Shown piece by piece: positions 40,458-49,283 of a DNA stretch of 64,000 nucleotides. Position 1 is the stretch's first letter. Each line of letters begins with the position of its first letter. The DNA is taken from positions 916,017 to 980,016 of the forward strand of contig NZ_FCOT01000012.1 in NCBI RefSeq assembly GCF_900046455.1, read 5' to 3'. The position numbers and the translations under genes are program-made. The notes under the pieces are model-generated. The model saw only the letters and a program-made list of their open reading frames with translations, did not search any database and was not told the DNA's origin. This DNA is from Cellulomonas timonensis. Lineage in GTDB: Bacteria; Actinomycetota; Actinomycetes; Actinomycetales; Cellulomonadaceae.

Positions 40458-41663
40458 TCAGGGCACCGCGACGGTGATGCCCGCATGCGCAGGCGGGCCG
40501 CTCATCGCCGCGAGGGCGGCCGGCGCCTCGTCGAGCCCGATCACGGCGCCCACCAGGCGGTCCAGGTCGAGCTCGCCGGCGACGACCCGGGCCAGCATCG
40601 CCGCGTACTCGTGGGCGGCCATGCCGTGGCTGCCGTAGAGCTCGAGCTCCCACGCGACGACGCGGCCCATGGGCAGCGGCGTGGGGCCGTCGAGCAGCAG
40701 CCCCACCTGCACGTGCCGTCCGCGCCGCCGCAGGCCCATGACCGAGGCGCGCGCCGTCTGCGCGGAGCCGAGGGCGTCGAGGGACACGTGGGCGCCGCCG
40801 CCGGTGACGGTCCGCACGGCCTTGGCGACCGCATCGGCCCGGGCGTCGGCGTCCAGCCCTTCGGGGCCCTCAGCAGTGTCGTCGTCGGGCCCGATCGTCA
40901 CTTCCGCGCCCAATTGGGCCGCCGCCGCGCGGGCCTCGGGCGACACGTCCACGGCCACCACCCGGGCGCCCGCCGCCACGGCGATGAGCACGGCGGACAG
41001 ACCCACGCCGCCGCAGCCGTGCACGGCCACCCACTGCCCGCGCCGGACCCGCCCATGCACGGTGATCGCGCGGTAGGCGGTGGCGAACCGGCAGCCGAGC
41101 GCCGCCGCCGTGACGGGTGACAGGCCGGGCGGCAGCCGCACCAGGTTGACGTCAGCGTGGTCCAGCGCGACGTACTGCGCGAAGGATCCGTCCTGCGTGA
41201 AGCCCGGTTGGGTCTGCCGCTCGCACACCTGGTGCTCGCCGGCCAGGCAGGCGTCGCACTCGCCGCAGGCGCACACGAACGGCACTGTCACCACGTCGCC
41301 GGGGGTCCACTCGTCCACCTCCGGCCCTGCCTCGACGACGGTCCCGGCCAACTCGTGGCCGGGGATGAACGGCAGCGTGACGTCGGGGTCGTGGCCCTGC
41401 CAGGCGTGCCAATCGCTGCGGCACACGCCGGTGGCGGCGACGCGCACCACGACACCGTGTGGCGGGCAGGCGGGGCGTGGCACGTCGCGCACCTCGGCGG
41501 GAGCCCCGTGCGCGGTGACGACCACGGCGCGCATCGGCTCGCCCGCTGCGACATCCGGCACGTCGGGCACAGGCAGGCCAGCGCGTGCGGGCACGGCGGC
41601 GGGCGCGGGCAGATCGGCGGGCACGGGCAGATCGGCAGGCACAGCGCCCGGGTCCTGGATCAC
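40458..41663 (-). CDS. Zinc-dependent medium-chain alcohol dehydrogenase with a Pro/Ala-rich N-terminal extension
   Basis: NAD(P)-dependent medium-chain dehydrogenase. The catalytic zinc motif is GVCRSDWHAW plus GHELAG, the structural zinc set is CACGECDACLAGEHQVC, and the Rossmann motif is GCGGVGLSA. The family start would be ATG 41534 (MRAVVVTAHG). GTG 41663 overlaps the upstream amidohydrolase stop (GTGA), giving a 43-residue extension rich in Pro/Ala that includes two 18-bp tandem units (41606-41623, 41624-41641). I list the coupled start, but the extension may be untranslated. Expected to oxidise an alcohol or reduce an aldehyde in the same pathway as the two amidohydrolases. Confidence 0.85.
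   Translation of the reverse strand: MIQDPGAVPADLPVPADLPAPAAVPARAGLPVPDVPDVAAGEPMRAVVVTAHGAPAEVRDVPRPACPPHGVVVRVAATGVCRSDWHAWQGHDPDVTLPFIPGHELAGTVVEAGPEVDEWTPGDVVTVPFVCACGECDACLAGEHQVCERQTQPGFTQDGSFAQYVALDHADVNLVRLPPGLSPVTAAALGCRFATAYRAITVHGRVRRGQWVAVHGCGGVGLSAVLIAVAAGARVVAVDVSPEARAAAAQLGAEVTIGPDDDTAEGPEGLDADARADAVAKAVRTVTGGGAHVSLDALGSAQTARASVMGLRRRGRHVQVGLLLDGPTPLPMGRVVAWELELYGSHGMAAHEYAAMLARVVAGELDLDRLVGAVIGLDEAPAALAAMSGPPAHAGITVAVP
41606..41641 (-). repeat. Two 18-bp tandem units in the ADH N-terminal region
   Basis: Units 41606-41623 and 41624-41641 differ by a single base (CGGGCAGATCGGCGGGCA against CGGGCAGATCGGCAGGCA). In frame they encode the repeated Pro-Ala-Asp-Leu-Pro-Val/Ala pattern just before the canonical alcohol dehydrogenase start. 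Confidence 0.8.
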
Positions 41664-42880
41664 CACGCCTGCCAGGTCCAGCGCCCGCCCAGCAGGGTGG
41701 CCGCCACCGTCATGTCGCGCAGGTCCGCGGCCACCCACGGGTCGATGTCGAGCACAGCCAGGTCGGCGACGTGGCCGGGCTCCACCCGCGAGCGCACCGA
41801 CGCGCCGAGGGCGGTCTCCAGGTCCAGGCGCTGCTCGGGATGCCACGGCTCGCGGCCGTCGCGGGCACGCGTGACGGCGGCGGCGATCGCCGCCCACGGG
41901 TCCAGCGGCGCGATGGGCGCGTCGGAGCCCAGGGCCAGGCGCACCCCGGCGGCGGCGAGGGACGCGAAGGCGAAGGCCCGGTCGGTGCGGCCAGCCCAGG
42001 CCTCGTCGGCCATGTCCCTGTCGTCCATGGCGTGCTCGGGCTGCACGGAGGCGACGATGCCGAGGTCGACGAAGCGGCGGATGTCGTCCGGGTCGACGAG
42101 TTGCGCGTGCTCGATGCTGCCGCGGGCGCCGCTCGCCTCGAACGCGTCGAGGGCCACCGCGGTCGCCGCGTCGCCGATGGCGTGGATCGCGCACCGCAGG
42201 CCTTTGCGGTGCGCGTGGGCCATGAGCAGCCACAGCTCCCCCGGCGCGACGGACAGCACACCCCGGGCGTTGTCGCCGTCGAGGCCGGGGTACGGGTCGA
42301 AGCAGTAGGCGGTGCGGGACTTGAGGGTGCCGTCGGCGACGATCTTGAGCGAGCCCATGGTGAGCAGGCCGTCCGTGCCGACCAGCACGTCGCCGCTATG
42401 CAGCTCCTCGGCGACGACGCGGTCCAGGTGGCCGGGCCATACGGCGACCTCGACGCGCAGGCGGCGGTGGCCGGCGTCGATGCGCCGGCGCCAGGCGGTG
42501 AGGTTGTCGGCGATGTCGAAATCGACCACGCCCACGACGCCGCGCGCGGCGGCTGTCTGGGCCGCCTCGGCGATCAGGGCGTCGAGCGCCTCCGGGCCGA
42601 GGCTGACGGCGGCGTCGGCGGGGTCGGCGTGCTCGCGCAGGGTCAGAGCCCATTCGGCGAGGTGGACGTGCGCGTCCCACAGGCCCGGCAGCACCACGCG
42701 GCCCTCCAGGTCGACCCGCTCGACCTCGGGCCGCACTGTCGCGTCCAGGCCGGGGCCGATCGCGGCGACCTTGCCGTCGCGCACGTGCAGGTCCAGGGGC
42801 TCGCCGTGCGGCCGGGTCACCCGGGCGCCGTCGGGGGACGTGCCGGCGATGCGGGCCCTGGTCAGCAGCAGCTCGTCCAT
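41660..42880 (-). CDS. YtcJ-type amidohydrolase, short paralogue lacking about 93 residues
   Basis: 406-aa metal-dependent hydrolase. The HxH metal motif is WDAHVHL (His71, His73), followed by IHAIGDAATAVALDAFE, SIEHAQLV and LGSDAPIAPLDPWAAI. Compared with the 499-aa neighbour it matches closely at both ends, but about 93 residues between the HxH helix (WAL) and the GVVGVVD strand are absent. The segment left is only WALTLREHADPADAAVSLGPEALDALIAEAAQTAAARG. The frame is intact, so the deletion is in phase. Start ATG 42880. Its stop overlaps the alcohol dehydrogenase GTG. Function uncertain; it may work with the paralogue. Confidence 0.85.
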   Translation of the reverse strand: MDELLLTRARIAGTSPDGARVTRPHGEPLDLHVRDGKVAAIGPGLDATVRPEVERVDLEGRVVLPGLWDAHVHLAEWALTLREHADPADAAVSLGPEALDALIAEAAQTAAARGVVGVVDFDIADNLTAWRRRIDAGHRRLRVEVAVWPGHLDRVVAEELHSGDVLVGTDGLLTMGSLKIVADGTLKSRTAYCFDPYPGLDGDNARGVLSVAPGELWLLMAHAHRKGLRCAIHAIGDAATAVALDAFEASGARGSIEHAQLVDPDDIRRFVDLGIVASVQPEHAMDDRDMADEAWAGRTDRAFAFASLAAAGVRLALGSDAPIAPLDPWAAIAAAVTRARDGREPWHPEQRLDLETALGASVRSRVEPGHVADLAVLDIDPWVAADLRDMTVAATLLGGRWTWQAW

Positions 42881-42964
42881 CGTGCTCCTCGTCCTCGAGC
42901 GACGACCCCGTGCCGGGGTGGGGCGGTCCGTGGGCCGCAACGCCCACTCTGGCACGGCTCCGGG

Positions 42965-44464
42965 TCAGAGCGCGTGGTGCGCCCACCGCCCCGCGACGAG
43001 GGTGGCGGCGACGGGCAGCCCGCGCACCGTTCCGGCCCGGGCGAGCCGGTGATGCGGGTCCTCGTCCAGCACGGCGAGGTCCGCCGGGGCGCCCACAGCC
43101 AACCCCAGGGGCTGCTCGTCCACCGACGAGGCGAGTGCCGCGTCGAGGTCGATGGCCTGCTCGGGGTGCCACGGCTCGCGCTCGTCGCGGGACCGGCGCA
43201 CGGCGGCGTCGATGGCGGTCCACGGGTCCAGCGGCGCCACGGGCGCGTCCGACCCGAGGGCCAGTCGCACCCCGGCCCGGTGCAGGGCGCCGAACGCGAA
43301 CGCCCGGTCGGTGCGGCCGGCCCAGTGCCGGTCGGCGACGTCCCGGTCGTCCATCGCGTGCTCGGGCTGCACGCTGGCCACGATGTCGAGCTCGGCGAAG
43401 CGCCGCACGTCGGCGGCGCTGAGCAGTTGCGCGTGCTCGATGGCGCCGCGCGCGCCGGTGGCGGCGAACGCGTCCAGCGCGAGGGTGTTGGCGGCGTCGC
43501 CGATGGCATGGACGGCGACGCGCAGGCCGTGGCGGGCGACCTGCTCGAGCAGCGGGACGAGCCGCTCCGGCGGCACCGCGAGGATGCCGTGGGGGTGCTC
43601 GCCCGAGGCGCCCGGGTAGGGGTCGTGGCAGTAGGCGGTGCGGGTGTTGAGGGAGCCGTCGGTCACGACCTTGAACGGCCCCTGCGTCACGAGCCCGTCG
43701 GGGGTGAGCGGGTCGCCGGTGCGCAGGCCCTCGCGCAGCACGTGGTCGAGGTACGCCTCCCAGACGCCGGCGCGGACCCGGGTGGCGGGGGCGGCCACAG
43801 CGGCCCGGCGGCGCCAGGCGTCCACGTTGTCGGCGATCTCCAGGTCGACCACGCCGACCACGCCGAGCGCGGCGGCGTCACGCAGGGCCTCGGCGACCAG
43901 CGCGTCGGCGACGTCGTCCGCCACCCGGTCGACCTCGCCCATCACGGGCAGCCACTCGTCCTCGCGGAGCAACCCGGTCGGGTGCTCGCCCACCCCCAGG
44001 TAGGCCAGGCCCGCGGTGGACAGCCAGGCGCAGTGCAGGTCCCCGGAGACGAGGATGACGGGCATCGACCCGGCCACCGCGTCGAGCAGTGCGGACGTCG
44101 GCGCGTCGGGCCACAGGCCGTCGCGGAACCCGTAGCCGATCAGGGCCGCGCCGGGGCGGGGCGGACGGTCGGCAAGGCGCTCGGCGACCAGGCGCACGGC
44201 GTGCGCGGCGGAGGTGGCGGCGGAGACGTCGAGGCGCTCGCGGGCCAGCGCCCACTGGGTGAGGTGGGTGTGCGCGTCCCACAGGCCGGGCATGAGGGTG
44301 CGCCCGTCGAGGTCCACGCGCTCCGCCGGGGAGCCGGGCAGCGAGCCCGCCGGGCCGAGCGCGGCGATCCGCCCGTCGCGCAGCAGCACGTCCACGGGCT
44401 CGTCCCGGCCGATGAGCCGCGCCCCGGCGAGCAGCAGCGCGCCCGCCTCTGCGGTGGCGCTCAT
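42965..44464 (-). CDS. YtcJ-type amidohydrolase, full-length
   Basis: 499-aa metal-dependent hydrolase of the amidohydrolase superfamily (YtcJ/AtzF-like). Metal ligands include WDAHTHL (His65, His67), His in VAVHAIGD, AIEHAQLL and Asp in LGSDAPVAPLDPW. The N-terminal beta-sandwich strand (LLLAGARLIG..DVLLRDGRIAALGP) and its C-terminal return (GRWAHHAL) are present. The natural substrate is probably an amide or cyclic imide. Start ATG 44464 overlaps the PaiB-like gene stop (ATGA), and a tandem paralogue follows 84 nt downstream. Confidence 0.88.
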   Translation of the reverse strand: MSATAEAGALLLAGARLIGRDEPVDVLLRDGRIAALGPAGSLPGSPAERVDLDGRTLMPGLWDAHTHLTQWALARERLDVSAATSAAHAVRLVAERLADRPPRPGAALIGYGFRDGLWPDAPTSALLDAVAGSMPVILVSGDLHCAWLSTAGLAYLGVGEHPTGLLREDEWLPVMGEVDRVADDVADALVAEALRDAAALGVVGVVDLEIADNVDAWRRRAAVAAPATRVRAGVWEAYLDHVLREGLRTGDPLTPDGLVTQGPFKVVTDGSLNTRTAYCHDPYPGASGEHPHGILAVPPERLVPLLEQVARHGLRVAVHAIGDAANTLALDAFAATGARGAIEHAQLLSAADVRRFAELDIVASVQPEHAMDDRDVADRHWAGRTDRAFAFGALHRAGVRLALGSDAPVAPLDPWTAIDAAVRRSRDEREPWHPEQAIDLDAALASSVDEQPLGLAVGAPADLAVLDEDPHHRLARAGTVRGLPVAATLVAGRWAHHAL

Positions 44465-45099
44465 GCGCCCTCACCCCGGCGGCCCAGCTCCTCGCGCACG
44501 GCGGCGGCGAGCACGGGGTTGGCGTAGTGGGGGTCGTCCTCGAGGGCGGCGACGACGCGCTCGACGACGGCGCGCGGCTTGTCCTGGCTGAGCTTGGCCT
44601 TCCCCTGCCAGCGGGTCACGCGGATCCGGAAGCCGGCGGCGCCGCGCGCGGTGCGGTGGGCGTACTCGGCGACGTCGGGCAGCAGCACGGGATCGGGCAA
44701 GGGCTTCTCGTACTGGTCCACAGTCTGGGACAGCACTCGGTAGGTCTCGTCGGCGTCGAGCAGTTCGAGCTGCCCGTAGAGGTGCGCGCTGATGTAGTCC
44801 CAGGTGGGGACTGCGGGGCCGTGCTGGTACCAGCTGGGCGACACGTAGCCATAGGGGCCTTCGACGACGAGCAGCACCTCGCGGCCGGAGCCCATCTGGT
44901 GCAACAGCTCATCGGGGCGGCCGACGTGGCTGACAATCACCAGGCTGTCGCCGGGCTCGTCCTCGTCGAGGAGCACCGGGACGTGGGAGGCGACCATCCC
45001 GTCGTCGGCGGTGCTCACGAGGAGCGCCCAGCCGTGCTGCCGGATGAGCTCGCGCAGGCGGGCCTCGTCCTCGAAGGCGTAGTCAGCGGTGTGGATCAC
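44461..45099 (-). CDS. FMN-binding PaiB-family protein
   Basis: 212-aa protein of the FMN-binding split-barrel/PaiB group, called negative regulators in Bacillus but probably flavin-binding enzymes or sensors. It shows IHTADYAFEDEARLRELIRQHGWALLVSTADDGMVASHVPVLLD and SPSWYQHGPAVPTWDYISAHLYGQLELLD, the hallmark segment of this family. GTG 45099. First gene of a minus-strand unit with two amidohydrolases and an alcohol dehydrogenase, divergent from the peptide operon. Confidence 0.87.
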   Translation of the reverse strand: MIHTADYAFEDEARLRELIRQHGWALLVSTADDGMVASHVPVLLDEDEPGDSLVIVSHVGRPDELLHQMGSGREVLLVVEGPYGYVSPSWYQHGPAVPTWDYISAHLYGQLELLDADETYRVLSQTVDQYEKPLPDPVLLPDVAEYAHRTARGAAGFRIRVTRWQGKAKLSQDKPRAVVERVVAALEDDPHYANPVLAAAVREELGRRGEGA

Positions 45100-45340
45100 G
45101 GGCCCATCGAAGCAGGTCGGGGCTGCCGGTCACGTCACCGCAGCGTTAAGAGTTCATTTCATATTGAAGTTTCGCTATGTTCTCTATTGACGAGTAACCG
45201 GCTGTCACGGTTGCCTGACCGCAGCACGGCTGAACGGCAGCGACCCGGGGAACACCCTCCCCCGACCGGCATGAACCCACTCACCCCCGTGGGAAGCGAC
45301 CTATCGCGGCGGACCTGTCCGCTCCCCCCACGGAGGACCC
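45100..45340. promoter_or_regulatory. Divergent promoter region between the paiB-like and peptide-uptake operons
   Basis: 241 bp without a supported ORF. It includes the most AT-rich stretch of the surroundings (45146-45195) with a small dyad TTCATATTGAA (45158-45168), a candidate operator for the GbsR/MarR regulator encoded in the operon, and CTATTG/TGTTCT elements that could serve as promoter boxes. GGAGGA precedes the ATG 45341. Confidence 0.45.
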
Positions 45341-46951
45341 ATGAGACTCATGAGCCTGCGGCTCGCGGCCGGCGCCCTCGCGGCATCGCTCGCCCTCGCC
45401 GCCTGCAGCACCGGCGGCAGCGATGCCGACCCCACCTCGACCGGCGCCGACGGCGCCGCGATCAGCGTCGCGATCAGCCCGGCCACCCAGCTCATCCCCG
45501 GTCGCAATATCGAGGCCTACGACTTCAACATGGCCGTCTGGGCGCCGCTGACCTTCGTCGACGCCGACAGCACGCTCACCTACGTCCAGGCCGAGTCCAT
45601 CGAGACCGAGGACGCCATCACCTGGACGATCACGCTGCGCGAGGGCTGGACCTTCCACGACGGCACGCCCGTCACCGCGCAGGCCTACGTGGACTCCTGG
45701 AACGCCGTGGCCTATGGCCCGAACGCGTTCGAGAACTCCGGCCAGCTCGCCAACGTCGTGGGCTACGCCGACCTCAACGTCACGGAGGGCGAGCCGGCCA
45801 CCGAGATGTCCGGCCTCAAGGTCGTCGACGAGACCACCTTCACCGTCACCCTGCTGGGCCCCGACAGCCAGTTCCCGATGCAGGTGTCGCAGGGCCAGAC
45901 GGCCATGTACCCGATGCCCACGAGCGCCCTCGACGACTTCGAGGCGTACAACCGGCACCCCGTCGGCAACGGCAAGTTCGCCCTCACGAACGACTTCGTG
46001 GAGAACGAGCCGCTGATCCTGGAGGCCTACGCCGACTACCAGGGTGAGGCCCCCACCGTCTCCCAGATCACCTTCGTGCCCTACGCGGACACCGCCACGG
46101 CGTACACCGACGTGCTCGCCGGGAACATCGACGTCGCGGGCCTCCCGCCGAACAAGATGGCGCAGTCCGCAACCGACTTCGGCGCCGAGCGCGTCTACTC
46201 CTTCGAGGCGCCCGGCATCTCCTTCCTGGGCCTGCCGCTCCAGGACCCCCGCTACCAGGACATCCGCGTCCGCCAGGCGATCTCCATGGCGCTGGACCGC
46301 GAGACGATCAACAAGGTCGTCTACGGCGGGCTCTACACCCCCGCCACGGCCTTCACCCCGGCGATCGAGCCCGGCACCCCGGTGGGCATCTGCGGCGAGC
46401 TGTGCGAGTACCAGCCCGAGAAGGCCAAGGCCCTGCTCACCGAGGCCGGCGGCTTCACCGGCTCGATGAACGTCTACTACCCGGGCGGCATCGGCCTCGA
46501 CGAGCTGTACACGGCCATCGCCAACCAGCTCCGCCAGAACCTGGGCGTCGACGCCGTGGCCACGCCCAGCACCGACTGGGCCGAGTTCTACGAGACGCGC
46601 CTCAACGGCCTGGCCACCGGCCCCTTCTTCTCCCGCTGGGGCGCCCTGTACCCGAGCCAGCAGAACACGCTGCGCGTCTTCTTCGTCGAGGGTGGCGGCT
46701 GCGCGAACTGCATCCCCTGGTACGACCCCGAGGTCGCCGACCTGATCGCCGCCGCCGACGCGCAGGTCGACGGCGCCGAGGCCGCGTCGGCCTACGCCGT
46801 GGTCCAGGAGCGGATTCTGGAGGAGTTCCCCGCGCCGCCGCTGTTCTTCGAGTCGTACTCGTTCGTCACCTCGGAGCGCGTCGCGAAGCTCAACACCTCC
46901 GCCGCGGGCAACCCGGACTACTCGCAGACGATCCTGGCAGAGGGCGCCTGA
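45341..46951 (+). CDS. Peptide ABC transporter substrate-binding lipoprotein (DppA/OppA type)
   Basis: 536-aa family 5 extracellular binding protein. Lipoprotein signal with lipobox LAAC (Cys22) followed by STGGSDADPTSTG linker. The family 5 landmarks are FNMAVWAPLTFVDADSTLTYVQAESIETEDAITWTITLREGWTFHDGTPVTAQAYVDSWN and VRQAISMALDRETI. Delivers a short peptide or peptide-like ligand to the permeases of the same operon. ATG 45341 preceded by GGAGGA. Confidence 0.94.
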   Translation: MRLMSLRLAAGALAASLALAACSTGGSDADPTSTGADGAAISVAISPATQLIPGRNIEAYDFNMAVWAPLTFVDADSTLTYVQAESIETEDAITWTITLREGWTFHDGTPVTAQAYVDSWNAVAYGPNAFENSGQLANVVGYADLNVTEGEPATEMSGLKVVDETTFTVTLLGPDSQFPMQVSQGQTAMYPMPTSALDDFEAYNRHPVGNGKFALTNDFVENEPLILEAYADYQGEAPTVSQITFVPYADTATAYTDVLAGNIDVAGLPPNKMAQSATDFGAERVYSFEAPGISFLGLPLQDPRYQDIRVRQAISMALDRETINKVVYGGLYTPATAFTPAIEPGTPVGICGELCEYQPEKAKALLTEAGGFTGSMNVYYPGGIGLDELYTAIANQLRQNLGVDAVATPSTDWAEFYETRLNGLATGPFFSRWGALYPSQQNTLRVFFVEGGGCANCIPWYDPEVADLIAAADAQVDGAEAASAYAVVQERILEEFPAPPLFFESYSFVTSERVAKLNTSAAGNPDYSQTILAEGA

Positions 46952-46956
46952 GCACC

Positions 46957-48354
46957 ATGAGCACCAGCACCACCGCGGTGGGTTCGCTCGAGGACATCCT
47001 CGAGCGGACCCACCAGGTCCCCCCCATGCACGACTTCCCCACCGTCGACGCGCTCCTGGAGTCCTTCGACGACCTTGTCGCGGCGCATCCGGGCATCGCC
47101 TCGTCGCGGCGCATCGGCACCTCGCGGCTCGGCGAGCCGATCCCGATGGTCAGCATCGGCCACGGGCGCCGACAGCACCTGCTGTTCGCCGGCGTGCACC
47201 CGAACGAGCCCATCGGCTTCCGGATGCTCCAGCACCTAGCGACGCTGCTGTGCGACGACGACGCGCTGCGCGAGTCCTTCGACGCCACCTGGCACCTGAT
47301 CCCGTGCATCGACCCCGACGGCACACGGCTCAACGAGGGCTGGTACGGCGACCCGGCGCGGCGCACCGTGTACGCGCGCCAGTTCTACCGCCCGGCGCCG
47401 AATGAGCAGGTCGAGTGGACCTTCCCGTTCGCGCACAAGGACGCCTGGTTCGACCAGGTGCTCCCCGAGACGCAGGCGCTCATGCGGGTGATCGACGAGG
47501 TCAAGCCGCAGATGATGGTGTCGCTGCACAACGCGGAGCTGGGCGGCGTCTACTACTACCTCAGCGAGGACGTGCCCGGCGCCGTCGAGGCCCTGCACGC
47601 CATCCCGGCCGGGCTGGGCCTGCCGCTGGACACCGGCGAGCCGGAGTCCCCCGCGCTGCAGGCCATCGCGCCCGCCGTGTTCGGCATGCTGTCCACCGCG
47701 GCGGAGTACGACTACCTCGAGGAGCTCGGCGTCGACCCCACGGGGTCGGTGGGCGGGGAGTCGTCCAGCGCGTACGCGTCGAGGCACGGCACCGTCTCGC
47801 TGGTGGCGGAGCTGCCCTACTGGTCGCATCCGGCCGCCGACGACGACACCCCCACTGACACGGCCTACCGGGACGTGGTGCTGGCCAAGGCCGCGGGCCT
47901 GGAGGAGATGGGCGCCGTGCTCGGGGGCATCCTCGACGAGGCCGCCCAGGACCTCACGATCCGCAGCCCGTTCCTGCGGGCCAGCGAGGCGTTCGTGCCG
48001 ATGATGTCGGTGATCGGCGGCCATGAGCGGATGCGCGCCGACCGGCCCGAGTGCGACAGGCCCGCCACCGTCGCCGAGGTGTTCAGCAACGACGACCTGG
48101 TGCGCTGCTTCCGGCTGCGCTACGGCGGCATGCTGCTGCGCGCGCTCGACGCCGAGGTGGTGGCCGGCACCGCGACAGCGCGCGTGCGGCGGCTGCGGGA
48201 GCGGATGGCGGCGGTGTACGACGCCTGGACTGCCGAGGCGGACGCCATCGACGGGCTCGAAGTGCTGGACGTGAACCGGCTGGTCGGCGTGCAGCTCGGC
48301 GCCGCGCTGGCCTTGGCCCGCTGCCTGGCGGCTCGCGAGGAGGACGCCGGATGA
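46957..48354 (+). CDS. M14-family zinc carboxypeptidase-like peptidase
   Basis: 465-aa cytosolic metallopeptidase of the M14 (carboxypeptidase A/succinylglutamate desuccinylase) fold. The zinc ligands are in GVHPNEPIG (His81, Glu84) and SLHNAELGG (His191), and the expected general-base Glu is in SLVAELPYWSH (Glu285). A helical C-terminal extension of about 120 residues is unlike secreted carboxypeptidases. No signal peptide, so it should trim imported peptides. Starts 5 nt after the binding-protein stop; its own stop overlaps the first permease (ATGA). Confidence 0.9.
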   Translation: MSTSTTAVGSLEDILERTHQVPPMHDFPTVDALLESFDDLVAAHPGIASSRRIGTSRLGEPIPMVSIGHGRRQHLLFAGVHPNEPIGFRMLQHLATLLCDDDALRESFDATWHLIPCIDPDGTRLNEGWYGDPARRTVYARQFYRPAPNEQVEWTFPFAHKDAWFDQVLPETQALMRVIDEVKPQMMVSLHNAELGGVYYYLSEDVPGAVEALHAIPAGLGLPLDTGEPESPALQAIAPAVFGMLSTAAEYDYLEELGVDPTGSVGGESSSAYASRHGTVSLVAELPYWSHPAADDDTPTDTAYRDVVLAKAAGLEEMGAVLGGILDEAAQDLTIRSPFLRASEAFVPMMSVIGGHERMRADRPECDRPATVAEVFSNDDLVRCFRLRYGGMLLRALDAEVVAGTATARVRRLRERMAAVYDAWTAEADAIDGLEVLDVNRLVGVQLGAALALARCLAAREEDAG

Positions 48355-49283
48355 CTGCCGCGCGGCACCTCACGCGCCGGTTCGCCGAGCTGGCGCTGGT
48401 GTTCGTGGGGGTCACGTTCATCATCTACGCGATGGTGTTCACCCTCCCCGGTGACCCGATCGCGGCCCTGGGCGGCGACCGCCCGCTGCCGGCGAACGTC
48501 GTGGCGGCGCTGCGGGAGAGGTACCACCTGGACCTGCCGGTGTGGCAGCAGTACCTGCACTACATGGGCGGGCTGCTGCAGGGCGACCTGGGCACCAACT
48601 TCACCGGGCAGTCCGTCGGGGAGAAGATGGCGGCCCGATGGCCCGTGACGGCCACGCTCGCGCTCACGGCCTGGGGCATCGAGGTGGTGCTGGGCATCGC
48701 GCTCGGCCTGTTCGCCGGCCTGCGCCGCGGCCGGATCGGCGACAACCTGGTACTTGCGGGCACCATCCTCGCCTCGTCGATCCCGGTGTTCGTGGTGGCC
48801 GTGTCCGCGCAGCTCGTGTTCGGCGTGAAGCTCGGCTGGTTCCCGGTCGCGGGCACGTCCACTGGCTGGCCCACCGCGTACCTGCTGCCCGCCTTCTGCG
48901 TGGCGATCTTCGGGCTGGCCTCCGTGGCCCGGCTGATGCGCGGCTCCGTGGTGGACGCGATGCACTCCGACTACGTGCGCACCCTGTGGGCCAAGGGCCT
49001 GCCGCGCCGCCAGGTGGTGGGCGTGCACGTGATGCGCAACTCCGCGATCCCGGTGCTCACCTACCTGGCGATCGACCTCGGCTACCTGCTGGGCGGCACC
49101 GTCGTCATCGAGGGCGTGTTCAACCTGCCCGGCGTCGGGCAGATGCTGTTCCAGGCCATCCGCGCGCATGAGGGCCCCACCGTCGTGGGGGTGTCCACCG
49201 CGCTCATCATCGTGTTCCTGGTGACGAACATGATCGTCGACCTGCTGCACACGGTGCTCGACCCGAGGATCCGCCATGAGTGA
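48351..49283 (+). CDS. Peptide ABC transporter permease (DppB type)
   Basis: 310-aa inner-membrane permease with the DppB N-terminal helix (FAELALVFVGVTFIIYAMVFTLPGDPIAAL), a long periplasmic segment (LDLPVWQQYLHYMGGLLQGDLG) and the EAA loop near YVRTLWAKGLPRRQVVGVHVMRNSAIPVLTY. Coupled to M14 by ATGA and to the DppC partner by an 8-nt overlap. Confidence 0.94.
   Translation: MTAARHLTRRFAELALVFVGVTFIIYAMVFTLPGDPIAALGGDRPLPANVVAALRERYHLDLPVWQQYLHYMGGLLQGDLGTNFTGQSVGEKMAARWPVTATLALTAWGIEVVLGIALGLFAGLRRGRIGDNLVLAGTILASSIPVFVVAVSAQLVFGVKLGWFPVAGTSTGWPTAYLLPAFCVAIFGLASVARLMRGSVVDAMHSDYVRTLWAKGLPRRQVVGVHVMRNSAIPVLTYLAIDLGYLLGGTVVIEGVFNLPGVGQMLFQAIRAHEGPTVVGVSTALIIVFLVTNMIVDLLHTVLDPRIRHE

Noticed and set aside
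41660-42880. Short amidohydrolase as a pseudogene
   Set aside because: The frame is intact, metal motifs are kept, and translational coupling to the ADH is preserved; the deletion is in phase.
41585-44527. 980-codon open frame antisense to the two amidohydrolases
   Set aside because: No recognisable domain, Gly/Arg/Val-rich composition typical of antisense frames in high-GC DNA. The minus-strand genes have complete active sites.
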